Positions 49,060-59,336 of a stretch of DNA of 64,000 bases are shown piece by piece. The notes beneath the pieces are model-generated. The model did not search any database. It saw only the letters and a list, made by a program, of their open reading frames with translations, and was not told the origin of the DNA. Position numbers and translations under genes: made by a program. Origin of the DNA: Embiotoca jacksoni (lineage: Eukaryota > Chordata > Actinopteri > Embiotocidae); NCBI GenBank assembly GCA_022577435.1, contig JAKOON010000021.1:660501-724500 (forward strand), written 5' to 3'. Position 1 is the stretch's first letter, and the number at the start of each line of letters is the position of its first letter.

Positions 49060-51952
49060 CCTTAAATAAAGAGGTCAAACTGTGGCAGGTTTTAAAAGTG
49101 CGCATCAGGAAAAAAAAAAAAAGACAGAACAGAAGATAGTTATAATATAAATACCATGGTGTCAGCTGAAGTATGAAACTGCCGCATCTCATGATCCCAC
49201 AGTTCTTGCTTCACAGACAGCAGTTAGTTAAGGCTGTTAATTTCCCGATAGACGCACCACTGTGGGTGACACACTGGGGCTGTACTTAACCATTATTAAT
49301 GTGACAGGCCTCAGTGCAAAGCAAATCAATTAAACAGGAGCAATCACCATAGTCTGGATAACGGCCTTTTAAGACTGTTTTTCATGTGACAAGGAGGTCC
49401 TCGATCCAGGCCTCTGCACCGGGACCTGACAGGTCAAGAAAGCGGCATGAAACAATAGCACCTTCTAACCATCATCTCCCCTTTTTACCTGTCAGATCCA
49501 GTCGGCCTGTCTGGCTGCTGACGTGGCACGCCCTGCGCCAGCTGCCACGAGGTGAATTTTCATGTCACGTCGAGGGAATTTCTTATTCCATTTGCTCGAC
49601 ATTATAATGCTGCATTTATCGACCATATCTTTTTTTGAAGGCTATACGTCAAGGGCTCTTGCATCCGAGTTTTGTTCGCTTTTCAAAAGATACAGGTCCT
49701 CTGTAATGACTTTAATGTGCAAGTATAAAGAGAGCCGAATATAAAGACTGAAGAAAGGACTTACCTTCTTGATGTTTGGATAAATCTTCCACTGCAACCC
49801 GCGAACTCCAAAGTGTCTGAAAAGGTGTGTGTGTGGAGGGGAGGGGAGGGGGTGGAGGGGGGGACAGATTTCACATAAACATTACTTTTATACTTCATAG
49901 ACTTTAGCATCATTCAATAAAACAAACACTTACAAAGTTTCATTAAAAACAGACTGAAATTATACTATTATGCATGCGTTTGTCTGCTCAACCATGTAGT
50001 GCAGACTAACCATGAGACTGCAGAGCTGAATTATACAATACACATTATACAATTATACATTATACAGCACAGTCATAATAGAAGCTCCTGTGGCAGTAAC
50101 TTTCATTGCAATTACTTTCCATTTTTAATCACCTCCAATGAGACATTGCAGAGTTGTCTCCGATACACATTCAAGGCACCGTTTCAGCACAGAAAACCAC
50201 TGCAAGAACATTGAATCCAGTATAAAAGTGAAACGAAGTCAAAAATTGCTACAAGCAGGATAGAGGAAAATGTCAGCACCAATTTACCTCATTTTGATTT
50301 AATATAATCCCTGAATAAAATCAAAGAAAAGACTTCCGGAAGCAAAAATATAACTTTGGCCTTTAAAGAACTGAATTAAGATTCTGAAAACGATTTTTAG
50401 TTTTTGCCAGCCGGTATAGTTTTCACAGTTTGCCAAGTGTCTTGTTTATCTATTTGCGTTTTCTTGGGCCAAGGACAAGGATAAAGATAAGAAAATACTA
50501 TACAGTGGCCAAGAGTACAACTCTGAACAAGGAAAGAAAAAGTTTTTTTTTAGGATCAATAATAAACGTGTGAAATGAACGCATTTTTTATGAACAAAGA
50601 AATCTAACTTTAGGGGATAAATGTGTTTTGGATTTCGACTGTAAAATGCATGAGCAAAATGCAGTGAATTTTACTCAGTTTGCCCCTTTATTTACAAAAG
50701 TTTGAGTTCTGACTTCTCTTTAGTGAATTCATGATGAAATGTGAACTTAAAAAGGGACTTTTGCTGGAAAAAAAAAAGAAGAAAAGAATTAACCCTTTAA
50801 AAAAATACATATCAATCCTGCATATTTAATCATAAAGCCGAGATACAGGCTTTCTTTCTGTATAATCACCGACGAGGTGCCAACGTTGTTTGTAGCTTGT
50901 GTTTGCATGGACTCTGGGTGATTCATAAACGTGTCCTTGTGTGAAATACTAGCGGGAGATTTCAAGCTTTCTGTTTAAAAGTAATGAATAACGGCGACGA
51001 AAAAAAAAAAAAAAAAAGTGCAGCCATTTAAGGATAAAGCCGAGAATTTGGTGTGTGCTTCTGCGAGCCATCCATCACGTCCACAATAAAGGAGTTTTTG
51101 CCTGACGGTCGAAATTTATGGTCGCCCTTCTCTGCCCTAATAACTCAAAGCGCTGTGTCAGAGCCTGACAGCCGTTGCCGAAAACAGCACCCCTGTTATC
51201 AATCAAAAAACACTTGCATATGTTTAACTTTCGCCTGATCAGCAAGACATTTATAGGCTATTGAGTAATAAGATAAGTGGGTCTATTTCGATGGGAAGAA
51301 ATGTGGAAGCCTTAATGATTAATGGCAGCCACAAGAGAGTTTTTTAAGCGCTCTTGGAATAAAAAAGGGGGAATTTTTGGCAAGAATGTGGCGGAAATGT
51401 GGGGTGTATTTTTAATTTCCCGAGACAAAAAGCACTTGAAAAATGGCACGCGAATAAATGGATGTCTGTAGACGACTTGAAATCAGAATTCGAGCTTATC
51501 TCCACTTAAACAAATTGAAGCTGTGGGGTTTTTTTGCGGACTTAAACAGGCTTGTGATGGACGGGTGAGGAGAGAGAAACATCACTTCTTCTGTGCACTT
51601 CTCATGGATTGACTTTACAGTAGTTGACCTAAATCTGACTGCGAAGAGGCAAAAAAAAAAAGCTGCAGACAGCTGACAGATAGCTGGCGCGCAGGACAGA
51701 GAACTGACAGATGACAGTCTGTGTGATTGAGAGGAGAAAGTTGCAGAAAACGTAAAACATGGCGATGGATATCGATGCACGTTGGAGGGAATTGAGAAGC
51801 CCCTCACGTGGTTATTTTACCTGTTTTTTTTTTAAGCCAAAAGGTATTCACTACTGAGTCACTATGGTGCAAACTTCTTGCAAGGAACGAGCACTCGGCT
51901 TGCCCTGAACTGTTATTTTCTAATTGGAGTCTAGTTATCCATAGACTATTAG

Positions 51953-51954
<2 letters not shown>
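49060..51954. other. Non-coding upstream of znf503
   Basis: 49200-49420 is tract-free and may be conserved. A G-rich tract lies at 49835-49863. 50032-50068 is a short ATTATACA-based tandem. A-runs occur near 50769-50777 and 51001-51017. 51030-51480 is complex sequence close to the gene and may hold proximal enhancers. No other gene recognised. Confidence 0.4.

Positions 51955-51989
<35 letters not shown>
51955..51989. repeat. Poly-A tract, 35 A
   Basis: An uninterrupted A35 about 270 bp upstream of the putative promoter. Confidence 0.9.
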
Positions 51990-51993
<4 letters not shown>

Positions 51994-52214
51994 CCAGCAC
52001 AGTGTGAAGGTAAAATCTTCTGGCCAGAGGTGGTCAATACTCTTCACTCTTACAATACAAACCTTTTGGGGAAATTATGTTCACCGTAAAACTTAATAAA
52101 TCGTGTTAATTAAATGTAACTTCGGAATGACTTTACGTGGCTTCGGTCATTTTAATCCGCTGTTTATCCTGGTCAAACTAACCTACCCCAAAAACCACAC
52201 AGGACGCAGGGCGA

Positions 52215-52400
52215 GCGCATGCGTCAAAGCGCCAATTACGCAAGGACGCATAGCCTATAAAGTCTCAAAATTAAAAGCGCTCGGAGTGAGTGAAATATGA
52301 AATAGACACCCGTGTGAGCAGGAACCATCGCATTACCTCGACCCCTCCGATCGCATCGGGATCTCTTCTTTTTGATTGGTAGCCGGCAGAGGCAGTGATT
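52215..52400 (+). promoter_or_regulatory. Candidate znf503 core promoter: CCAAT and TATA-like boxes
   Basis: CCAAT lies at 52232-52236 and TATAAA at 52256-52261, on the gene strand and about 430-460 bp upstream of the ATG. An inverted CCAAT (ATTGG) follows at 52375-52379. The surrounding 52200-52540 is richer in CpG than the desert upstream. Initiation would fall near 52285-52295 if the TATA-like box is used. The CCAAT-TATA spacing (about 20 bp between boxes) is shorter than usual, and many developmental genes use dispersed CpG promoters, so the start site is only inferred. Confidence 0.4.
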
Positions 52401-52514
52401 TGCGGACTTATTCAGATGCTGCTCGAGGAGGCGGAGTGATCCCTCCTGCCCACGATCCACGTAAACCGAGTCCGCTGTCGGACCCACAGCCACACTGTCA
52501 GAGCGACGCCAGGG

Positions 52515-52574
52515 ATGAAGCAGCGAGGCTGTAATACGCACGGATTCTGCTCACACACTCCGCGTCTCTATTGA
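52515..52574 (+). other. Upstream ORF in the putative znf503 leader
   Basis: The ATG at 52515 opens 19 codons and ends in TGA at 52572-52574. It lies wholly upstream of the main start. No peptide similarity is recognised. It is a candidate translational control element only if transcription starts upstream of it. Confidence 0.45.
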
Positions 52575-52657
52575 GGATTTAACATTGTTTTCTTTTATTT
52601 CTGACAAAGGCTTTAATCACCGGACGTTTCTGTGTGTTGGCTCTCTTTACCCTACAC

Positions 52658-52696
52658 ATGTATTTTTCAACCATTTATACGAGAATTGGGTCATGA
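52658..52696 (+). other. Upstream ORF overlapping the znf503 start codon (ATGA)
   Basis: The ATG at 52658 opens 12 codons and stops at TGA 52694-52696. That TGA shares bases with the main ATG (52693-52695), forming an ATGA overlap. This arrangement can throttle translation or support reinitiation in eukaryotic leaders. Its presence in the mature leader depends on the unmapped transcription start. Confidence 0.6.
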
Positions 52697-52947
52697 TTAC
52701 ATCGCCCACGGTCTCTGTCCTGAGAAATAGCACGAATCCAGCGTGGGAGAGAGGCTCCTCGGGGGAGAAGGGAGCAGTGAAGATCAGCCAACTGTCCATC
52801 TACAACTTCGTCTCTCCTGCAGACCCTTCTCGCCAAGCTAGTCGTCTCCCCATAAAGGTTTTGAAAATGCTGACGGCTCGGGCAGGACACATTTTACACC
52901 CGGAGTACCTTCAGCCTTTACCGTCCACTCCTATCAGTCCCATTGAG
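52693..52947 (+). CDS. znf503: znf503 coding exon 1 (85 codons)
   Basis: The start is the ATG at 52693, giving MITSPTVS, which resembles the fish family N-terminus as I recall it. The open frame continues upstream to 52585 but contains no earlier in-frame ATG, only a TTG. The start context has G at -3 and A at +4, which is moderate. Residues 1-45 are poorly conserved. From PADPSRQASRLPIKVLKML onward the sequence is the highly conserved NET N-terminal block. The exon ends at SPIE with GAG followed by the GTAAGC donor, so the intron is phase 0. The mature junction reads SPIE-LDAKKSPLALL, as expected for the family. Confidence 0.93.
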
Positions 52948-54861
52948 GTAAGCACTACAACGATTGTGCATTTGCGCACACGGCCATGAATAAAATGTTG
53001 GTCAATATTATCCGTTAGAGTAAAAAGATGGGCAAGAATGAAGACATGTCAATTCTGGACTTGATTTCCCGGTTGGGTTCAGAATGTTTTGGGTTTTTTT
53101 TGTTTTTTAGAATAAACTACGTTTTCTGATTTGGACTCACCAAAAATATCAATGACCTTTTTGTATTCAAATTGATGTCCATGTTTTGAATGTAATTTTG
53201 AACGTGTGGCAGTACCATTCAATCTTATCGCCATGTATATCAGCTGTGTGTGCGCGCTTCCCATTAACGTGCCTATTATGCCGAGTTGTTTTGAGTTTCA
53301 TCACGAGATAAGTTTATGCGCAGTGCGTAAAATACGCGGTGTGCGATTTACCACACAATATCACATGTACATGAGTTGTTGTTTTTTTATTAATCTCATT
53401 AATTTTGGTGTTTTCTTATTTCTCAGCTGGATGCCAAGAAGAGTCCGCTGGCTCTTTTGGCCCAAACGTGCTCTCAAATCGGAAAACCGGACCCGCCGTC
53501 CTCCTCCAAGCTGTCCTCCGTAACCTCCAATGGATCTAGTGACAAGGAGGCCAAATCCGGACCGCTGAAAATGAGCGACATCGGAGCCGACGACAAATCT
53601 AGCTTCAAACCTTACTCGAAATCGTCAGAGAAGAAGGACTCGAGCAGCAGCCTCAGTGGAGATAAAACCAGTTTCCGAGTGCCTAGCGCCACCTGTCAGC
53701 CGTTCACCCCTAGGACAGGCAGCCCCAGCTCCTGCACCTCGGTCTCTCCCCTACCGTCTGAAGGCAAAGCGGGGGAAAAAGAGGAAAAAAAGGAGTCCGA
53801 CAGTAATAAAAGCAGTACGACAGAAAGTAGTGGCGGCCATAGAATAAGTGGAATTACCTCTGATGGCAACCACCAGCAGGAAAACACATCTGGATCCAAG
53901 ACTGTTACATCAGACTCAACATCTGTAACTTCATCATCTTCCTCTGTCCTCGGCTCTGGACTGGTGGCCCCCGTCTCCCCCTATAAGCCCGGTCACACCG
54001 TTTTCCCCCCTGCCACCCGCTGGCATTTCCTATCCTGGAAGTTTAGCGGGTGCATATGCAGGTTACCCGCAGCCGTTCCTCCCTCACGGAATGACCCTTG
54101 ACCCCACCAAATCCAGCAGCCAGCTTTTAAGCGCACAGTTCGCTGCTGCCAGCTCACTGGGATGCAGTAAAGCAGGAACGAGTCCCTTAGCTGGAGCGTC
54201 CCCGCCGTCTCTAATGTCTGCCAGTCTGTGTCGAGACCCCTACTGCCTGAGCTACCACTGCACAAGCCATTTGTCCGGTGCCTCCGGCGCTAACTGCGTA
54301 CATGACTCTGCGGCTGCTGCCGCCTCGGCGCTCAAGTCTGGATACCAGCTCATGTACCCGACGCACCCGTTACACGGCGTGCACACCTCGGCCCCGTCTT
54401 TCAGCGGACATCCCTTATATCCTTACGGGTTTATATTGCCCAATGACCCCCTGCCGCACGTGTGCAACTGGGTGTCTGCTAACGGACCGTGCGACAAGCG
54501 CTTTTCCTCCTCCGAGGAGCTCCTCAGCCACTTGCGGACTCACACGGCCTTTGCCGGTACGGAGAAGTTGATATCCGGGTACCCGGGGTCAACGTCTCTC
54601 GCCAACGCCGCTGCCGCCGCTGCCATGGCTTGTCACATGCATATGCCTCCAAACGGCAGCCCGGGAAGCCCCGGCACGCTGGCCCTCAGGGGGCCGCATC
54701 ACCCTCTCGGACTCAGCAGCCGCTATCACCCGTATTCAAAGAGCCCCCTGCCCACTCCCGGGGCACCGGTGCCCGTGCCAGCGGCCACCGGGCCATACTA
54801 CTCCCCTTACGCGTTGTATGGACAAAGACTGACGACAGCCTCAGCCTTAGGATACCAGTAG
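52693..54861 (+). CDS. znf503: NET-family zinc-finger co-repressor Znf503, two exons, frame broken once
   Basis: The gene consists of coding exon 1 (52693-52947), a 479-bp phase-0 intron and coding exon 2 (53427-54861). Seen in sequence, with one frame correction at the C6 run, about 562 residues: RLPIKVLKML and HPEYLQPLPSTP near the end of exon 1; the Sp motif SPLALLAQTCSQIGKPD at about 91-107; FKPY at 145-148; CRDPYCLSYHC at 353-363; one C2H2 finger with Cys 431, Cys 440, His 453 and His 457 (C-X8-C-X12-H-X3-H); and the C-terminal RLTTASALGYQ. Family knowledge: NET proteins (Noc, Elbow, Tlp-1; vertebrate Znf503/Znf703) act in the nucleus as repressors that recruit Groucho/TLE through FKPY, and do not bind DNA well alone. 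Znf503 works in hindbrain patterning, optic fissure closure and striatal development. The N-terminal motifs and the RLTTASALGYQ end fit Znf503 better than Znf703. The protein is shorter than the mammalian one (about 646 residues, from memory), mainly because Gly/Ala-rich runs are absent. Confidence 0.95.
52948..53426 (+). other. znf503: znf503 intron 1 (GT-AG)
   Basis: The donor is GTAAGC at 52948. The acceptor is TTTCTCAG ending at 53426, preceded by a pyrimidine-rich stretch from about 53381. The 479-bp intron is AT-rich and shows no repeats apart from a T-run near 53094-53107. A single small intron between the N-terminal block and the large exon is the known architecture of ZNF503 genes. 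Confidence 0.93.
53427..54861 (+). CDS. znf503: znf503 coding exon 2, with +1 frameshift at a C6 run
   Basis: The exon opens LDAKKSPLALLAQTCSQIGK and stays in frame through VSPYKPGHTVFP to 54008, then leaves the family frame and would stop at 54099-54101. The family sequence resumes in the +1 frame as PPAGISYPGSLAGAYAGYPQ and runs intact to the TAG at 54859-54861. It holds FKPY (53604-53615), a Ser/Lys/Glu-rich middle, the CRDPYC box (from 54229), the zinc finger (54463-54543), an alanine run, and the Pro-rich SPLPTPGAPVPVPAATGPYY tail. The exon is GC- and CpG-richer than its flanks. Conservation on both sides of the shift argues that the gene is functional and the extra base is an error or very recent. 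Confidence 0.94.
54005..54010 (+). other. znf503: C6 homopolymer that breaks the znf503 frame
   Basis: After GTTTT come six Cs and then TGCCACCC. With five Cs the codons read V-F-P-L-P-P-A-G, the expected family sequence. With six they read V-F-P-P-A-T-R-W and stop about 30 codons later. No alternative splice pair is apparent here. A one-base homopolymer insertion is a typical long-read consensus error, but a real allele cannot be excluded. Confidence 0.9.
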
Positions 54862-55908
54862 AGACAAAGAATTATACGTTTATAAAGGAGATTTAGGCCC
54901 AATGAGTTTTATATTGTACTTCATGCAGGGACTGGATCCATGTGGGGATCAGTGTATTTATTTGCGATAGCTTCAAGCGTGATTAAAATAAAAAATAATT
55001 ATAATATACATTTCAAAAGCCTCAATGTGCATTATTTTACACAGAAGACAATACTGGTTTTACGTGATGTGCATCAAAAAGGTATTTTGGAGGAGATTTA
55101 AATGGGAGTTATTTTTTATTTGATTTTTTTTTTTAAGTAATATGGATTTGAATTTTTTTTTTTTGCTGAATCAAATATTAGTCTTTGACTGTGAAAGCAA
55201 AAGTTATTTTAATTGCTCCTCACTCAGACAGATCAGAGGGCCGCTTGTGCTGAGTGTTTTGACAGAGTGATGGACTGGAAAATCAATCAGAGCAGCTTCT
55301 TCAGAATTGGCATTGATTTATTTTGTGGTGAGCAAAACGTTTCATGAAGCCCGCTTTTACCTGGATGGCATTTTAAAGCTTCTTTCAGCTTTTTCAAGAG
55401 CGACTACTTTAAAAACAAAAATTATCATTACGCACGAAATGAGTTACAAGTGGGTCAAATCTGGTCAAAATCTTTAAGTTTCAATAAGAGCAATTTATCA
55501 CTTTTTTTAGTTTATCTTTTTTATATTTGTTTTTAGGTGTTAGTGTGGCTTTGAAATGGGATCGCAAAAGCGCACTGGGTATTTTTTAAATTAAATATTG
55601 ATTACAAATTTATTTAATTGATCCATATTTTATTTCTGGACGGTAAACATAAATGTAAAGAGTATATTTGATTTTATTGTAGAAATCCAGTCTTTCATTC
55701 ATAAATGTGATTTTTGGGTTTGGTGTTGCCATGAGGCTGACAGTGGGGATTGTAAAGGGTCCACAGATGGAATATCAATAATTTCACAAAATATTATAAA
55801 ACACAAAATATCCTGAATCAGCACGACTTCTTTAAGCATGGTTTTGTTAAATGAATTCATGGTGACAAGCTAAAACCTCTTAACATAGCAATGTAGCTAC
55901 AGTATTTA

Positions 55909-55910
<2 letters not shown>
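54862..55910 (+). other. znf503: znf503 3' UTR and downstream AT-rich DNA
   Basis: After the TAG the sequence becomes AT-rich with ATTTA-like stretches and T-runs at 55124-55135 and 55155-55164. The first AATAAA is at 54987. I cannot place the true 3' end, which may lie further on. No other ORF here is supported. Confidence 0.5.
54987..54992 (+). terminator. Candidate polyadenylation signal AATAAA
   Basis: AATAAA lies 126 bp past the znf503 stop codon in an AT-rich stretch. It is the first canonical hexamer after the gene. It could give a short 3' UTR, with longer isoforms possible. Confidence 0.45.

Positions 55911-55978
<68 letters not shown>
55911..55978 (+). repeat. (GT)n microsatellite, 68 bp
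   Basis: Uninterrupted GT repeat about 1 kb past the znf503 stop. Confidence 0.98.
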
Positions 55979-55979
<1 letters not shown>

Positions 55980-56009
55980 CAGATGCAAAATCTCGTGGGC
56001 TCATCCAAA

Positions 56010-56480
56010 CATGCTGAATCTTCCCAATCAGGACCTCATGGATTATCGCGCTATTAAAAAAGACAAATGAGCTACCGATATCAACGAGGAGCACGCTAAA
56101 CAAAGATTTATGATGACACCAGACGTGGGACGTTTGCCACAGCTCCCGTGATCGCTGTAATGAAGCCACGAAGCAGAGAGCATGAAATAAAGCGAGGCCC
56201 AGACTATTTAATCAGCCCCTTAAAACAAATCAACTAAATCAAGCCAACAGTGTCATTATCCATCCTCACTAAATCAGGCTGTTCTCCAGCAATAAAACCA
56301 CCACCATTAACGGTCAGATGTCATATTCATCAAACCCACCCATCCTTCACGTAGACGAGTCCTAAACATAGCGCAGTGATAGATGGCAATAAGGCCGCTA
56401 ACCCACAATTCAGCGCTGCAAGCAGTCAGCCATGAAGCCAGCGTGGATTAAGTGAGATGCATCTCTTTCCATTTAAAAAC
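56010..56480. promoter_or_regulatory. Candidate conserved non-coding element downstream of znf503
   Basis: Tract-free, with GACTATTTAATCAGCCCC near 56201, AAATCAACTAAATCAAGCC near 56227, CCACCATTAACGGTCAG near 56300 and GTGGATTAAGTGAG near 56443. Its position 1.2-1.6 kb past the gene makes a local enhancer plausible. Inference. Confidence 0.42.
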
Positions 56481-59268
56481 AGCACATTAATACGAGGTGA
56501 ACAGTTTATTGTTTAATTGATGTGACACATCAGTATAAATTCACGCATCCTCTCATGTACAAGCAGAACAAGGCTATTCAGATTCAGATTATTCAGAACG
56601 TTTCATTTTACAGTATCAGATAAGTTCCTTTTGAATTTAAGGATGGACGTAGAAGTCTGTGGACTGCAGCAGAGCACCTGTTACATCTTCTGAAAATGAA
56701 TATTTCCTGAACAAGACTTGGACTTTATAATGTTTGTTTCTTACGTGAATTCTAAATAAAAATCTTTTTCTAATTGTTCAAAGTATGTTATTAAGTGAGG
56801 GATTCATATATTAATAAGATTTGCTTGTTTACTGTTTTTTTTTTTTTTTTTTTTTTTTTTAACAGGAGGTCAAAATCAAGAGTTTTTGTCAAGAGAGAGA
56901 CAAATTACACAAAAAAAAAAAAAAAAAATTACCACCCGAGTCAGCATCATGAACCAGCCAATAGGTACAAGCACAGACAGAAATTCAAGCTACTGCAAAT
57001 TATTAAAATTACCAATAAGGAAAACCTGAAAGTTCCTCAGATAAATAAAGTATCTCTGTAACACATTAACCCTGTCTATTATTTACAAGAAGCATAAACA
57101 CACTGACTGAATCTTTATAAAGTGCTGTAACTATAGTCTACTATACGCACAGAGATATATACACGTTTAATACGCTATTTCACTGTAACTAAGTCAAACA
57201 TGTATAGACAAACACTGAAGGACAATATAGTTAAATATGTCTTCGTGGGAAGAAGCCCTTGAAAATTTGTCCTTCCATCTACGTACAATAAGATTTTGTG
57301 TTTTAAACCATATATTACTTGTTTACATACTACTCAAATAAATAGGGAGTTAAAGTAAAGTGAACTGCTGCAGTGTCTCTAAAGTTACGACGTTAAGATG
57401 TTTTATTCCAGTAAGGTGAGTAGTGCTGGAAACTATTTTACCCTCCTCAGAGTCCCATGGAACTTTAAGTCAACACTAAGATGTTGGTATAAAAAGTTAT
57501 ATTGTAAACAGCTGCTTTCCGAGTTGATTTCAACATCAAGGATAAAAAAAAAATAATAATAAAAAAACATTCTTAAATATAATGCTAACTTGAACAATAA
57601 GCCCTCAACAAAAGCAGTTGGGGGAGGAGGGAGAATATTCATACAGCACAGTATAGCGATATTTTGCGTGTCAATAATAAATCAAAACCTGCATGCTAGG
57701 TTTTAATATTTAATTATCTAAATATCTAAATCTGTCAAGTGCATGCTACATTTATGAGATGATCCTTTTATGACGGTGCTGGTCGGTCTGTCTGCTCAAC
57801 AAAAGTGACTGAGGTGATAAACGGACTGAAAATTGATTTGATTAAGAATAGAAAAGAAAGATGTTGACAAAGATTTGCTCTGGGGGACATAATTTGCAGA
57901 TGAGAAAGGGTATTAAATTGCAAAGTAATTGCAATAGTATGGTATCGTGACTTGGAGTACTGTGATAACATCCTGAGGTCTCCGGGGATTCCCGCCTCGG
58001 CTTAACAATGTAAACTGACTGCAGTTGTGTAAATGGTCTCCAATGAAAAGTCACCACATATATTATGGACTCTATGATGGTGTATGTGCTCTAATAATGG
58101 CAAAAGAAGCTCGTCTACAGAATATGGATTCAAACAGTTCAATTTTATATTTAATAAGAAAGTTGGTCAGTACGACTTTTGTAACACAACGAGTGTTTCC
58201 CTGAATCAACGTTTTTTTTTTTTTTGTCTTTAGAGTTTGAGTTGAGAAAAAGGGAAGCTAATTAAAAGGAGGTCTCGAGGTCATCGGGGGCAGATGCTGC
58301 ATCATATGGTCACAGGTAATGGGTATGTCTCTGTTTATTACATCAGGTGGCTCAGCGGACTCCGCGTACATCTCTCCTACCGGGATAAAGTCGATCTATC
58401 TTTTCCCTTGTGACGGAGGATCTCTTTCCCACATGTCTGAATGTAAAACGCTGTCAGGAAGATGAGACACTGCTCGGCTTTGTGACTCCATGTTGAATCA
58501 CAGGGACGGCCCCACCTGCTCCGCTTTGAACTGCAGCGTGAGCGAGACTCGCAGCCTTTCACCTGAGGAGGAACAGATCAGCAGCCCGGCGCGGGCACGT
58601 GGTGTTGTTAAAAAATGGCCACTCCTGCACAGCTGCACGCCATGTGTTGCCCTGTCCACGGTACCGTTATGGTCCACGGACAACATCACCGCTACGCTGA
58701 ACCGATGTTCCTCCTCAGAACGCCCACGGTCAAGTATGAAAATGGACGTTTCCAAATGGGCTCATGCAGCAAAAACATTCATCAAACCGGCTTTCAAACA
58801 ATTGTTACGAATGTTGAAGTCATACACCGAATTTAACACCCTTTTGTCAGCCGTATTAATGGTCCAATCAAGGGATTTCCTCATGGTTACATAAACATTT
58901 GCCGCTTAGAATAAACCTCCCTCAATGCTTATGTGCTCTGGAAAGACAAGCGGATCTCTGTTTACAGACACAAAAGGAAAAACCGATGACCTTTTGCATG
59001 TTCAATCAGCTGAGAAGTGTGTCTTCCATCATCCACCGAAACGTGGTGGTTTATTTTTGCAAGGAGAAAGGCTTTTGCTTCTCCAAACAAGCCCCATATT
59101 TATCATCACTCCATCATTTCCTCCCTTTTGACAAGCAAAGTAAACTGTAGGAATACAGAGTTAAAGCTGGGTTTTACTGAGCCGTTGACCTTTGGAGCTT
59201 GTCTTCTTCTATTAACCCTAGTGCGCCATCGTAAAATGAAGGAAATGAGCGCGGTACACCGAGATTAT
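56481..59268. other. Non-coding, no gene seen
   Basis: A T26 run at 56835-56860, an A-run near 56911-56928 and a T-run near 58211-58224. Open frames at 58490-59343 overlap in several phases without domains. Confidence 0.45.
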
Positions 59269-59277
59269 GTGTGTGTG

Positions 59278-59330
<53 letters not shown>

Positions 59331-59336
59331 GTGTGT
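59269..59336 (+). repeat. (GT)n microsatellite, 68 bp
   Basis: GT repeat with two GC interruptions, followed shortly by a G-run at about 59345-59356. Confidence 0.97.

Noticed and set aside
52585..52692. 36-codon N-terminal extension of exon 1
   Set aside because: It would need a TTG start; the first in-frame ATG is at 52693 and matches the family start.
54000..54101. Programmed ribosomal frameshifting in znf503
   Set aside because: No NET gene is known to use it. The site is a simple C-run with no obvious slippery heptamer and stimulatory structure, and the family sequence fits exactly with five Cs.
53656..54571. Other open frames overlapping znf503 exon 2 on both strands (for example 53656-53847, 54278-54571, 54489-54896, minus 53993-54265)
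   Set aside because: Shadows of the GC-rich exon in other phases. Only the znf503 frames carry family motifs.
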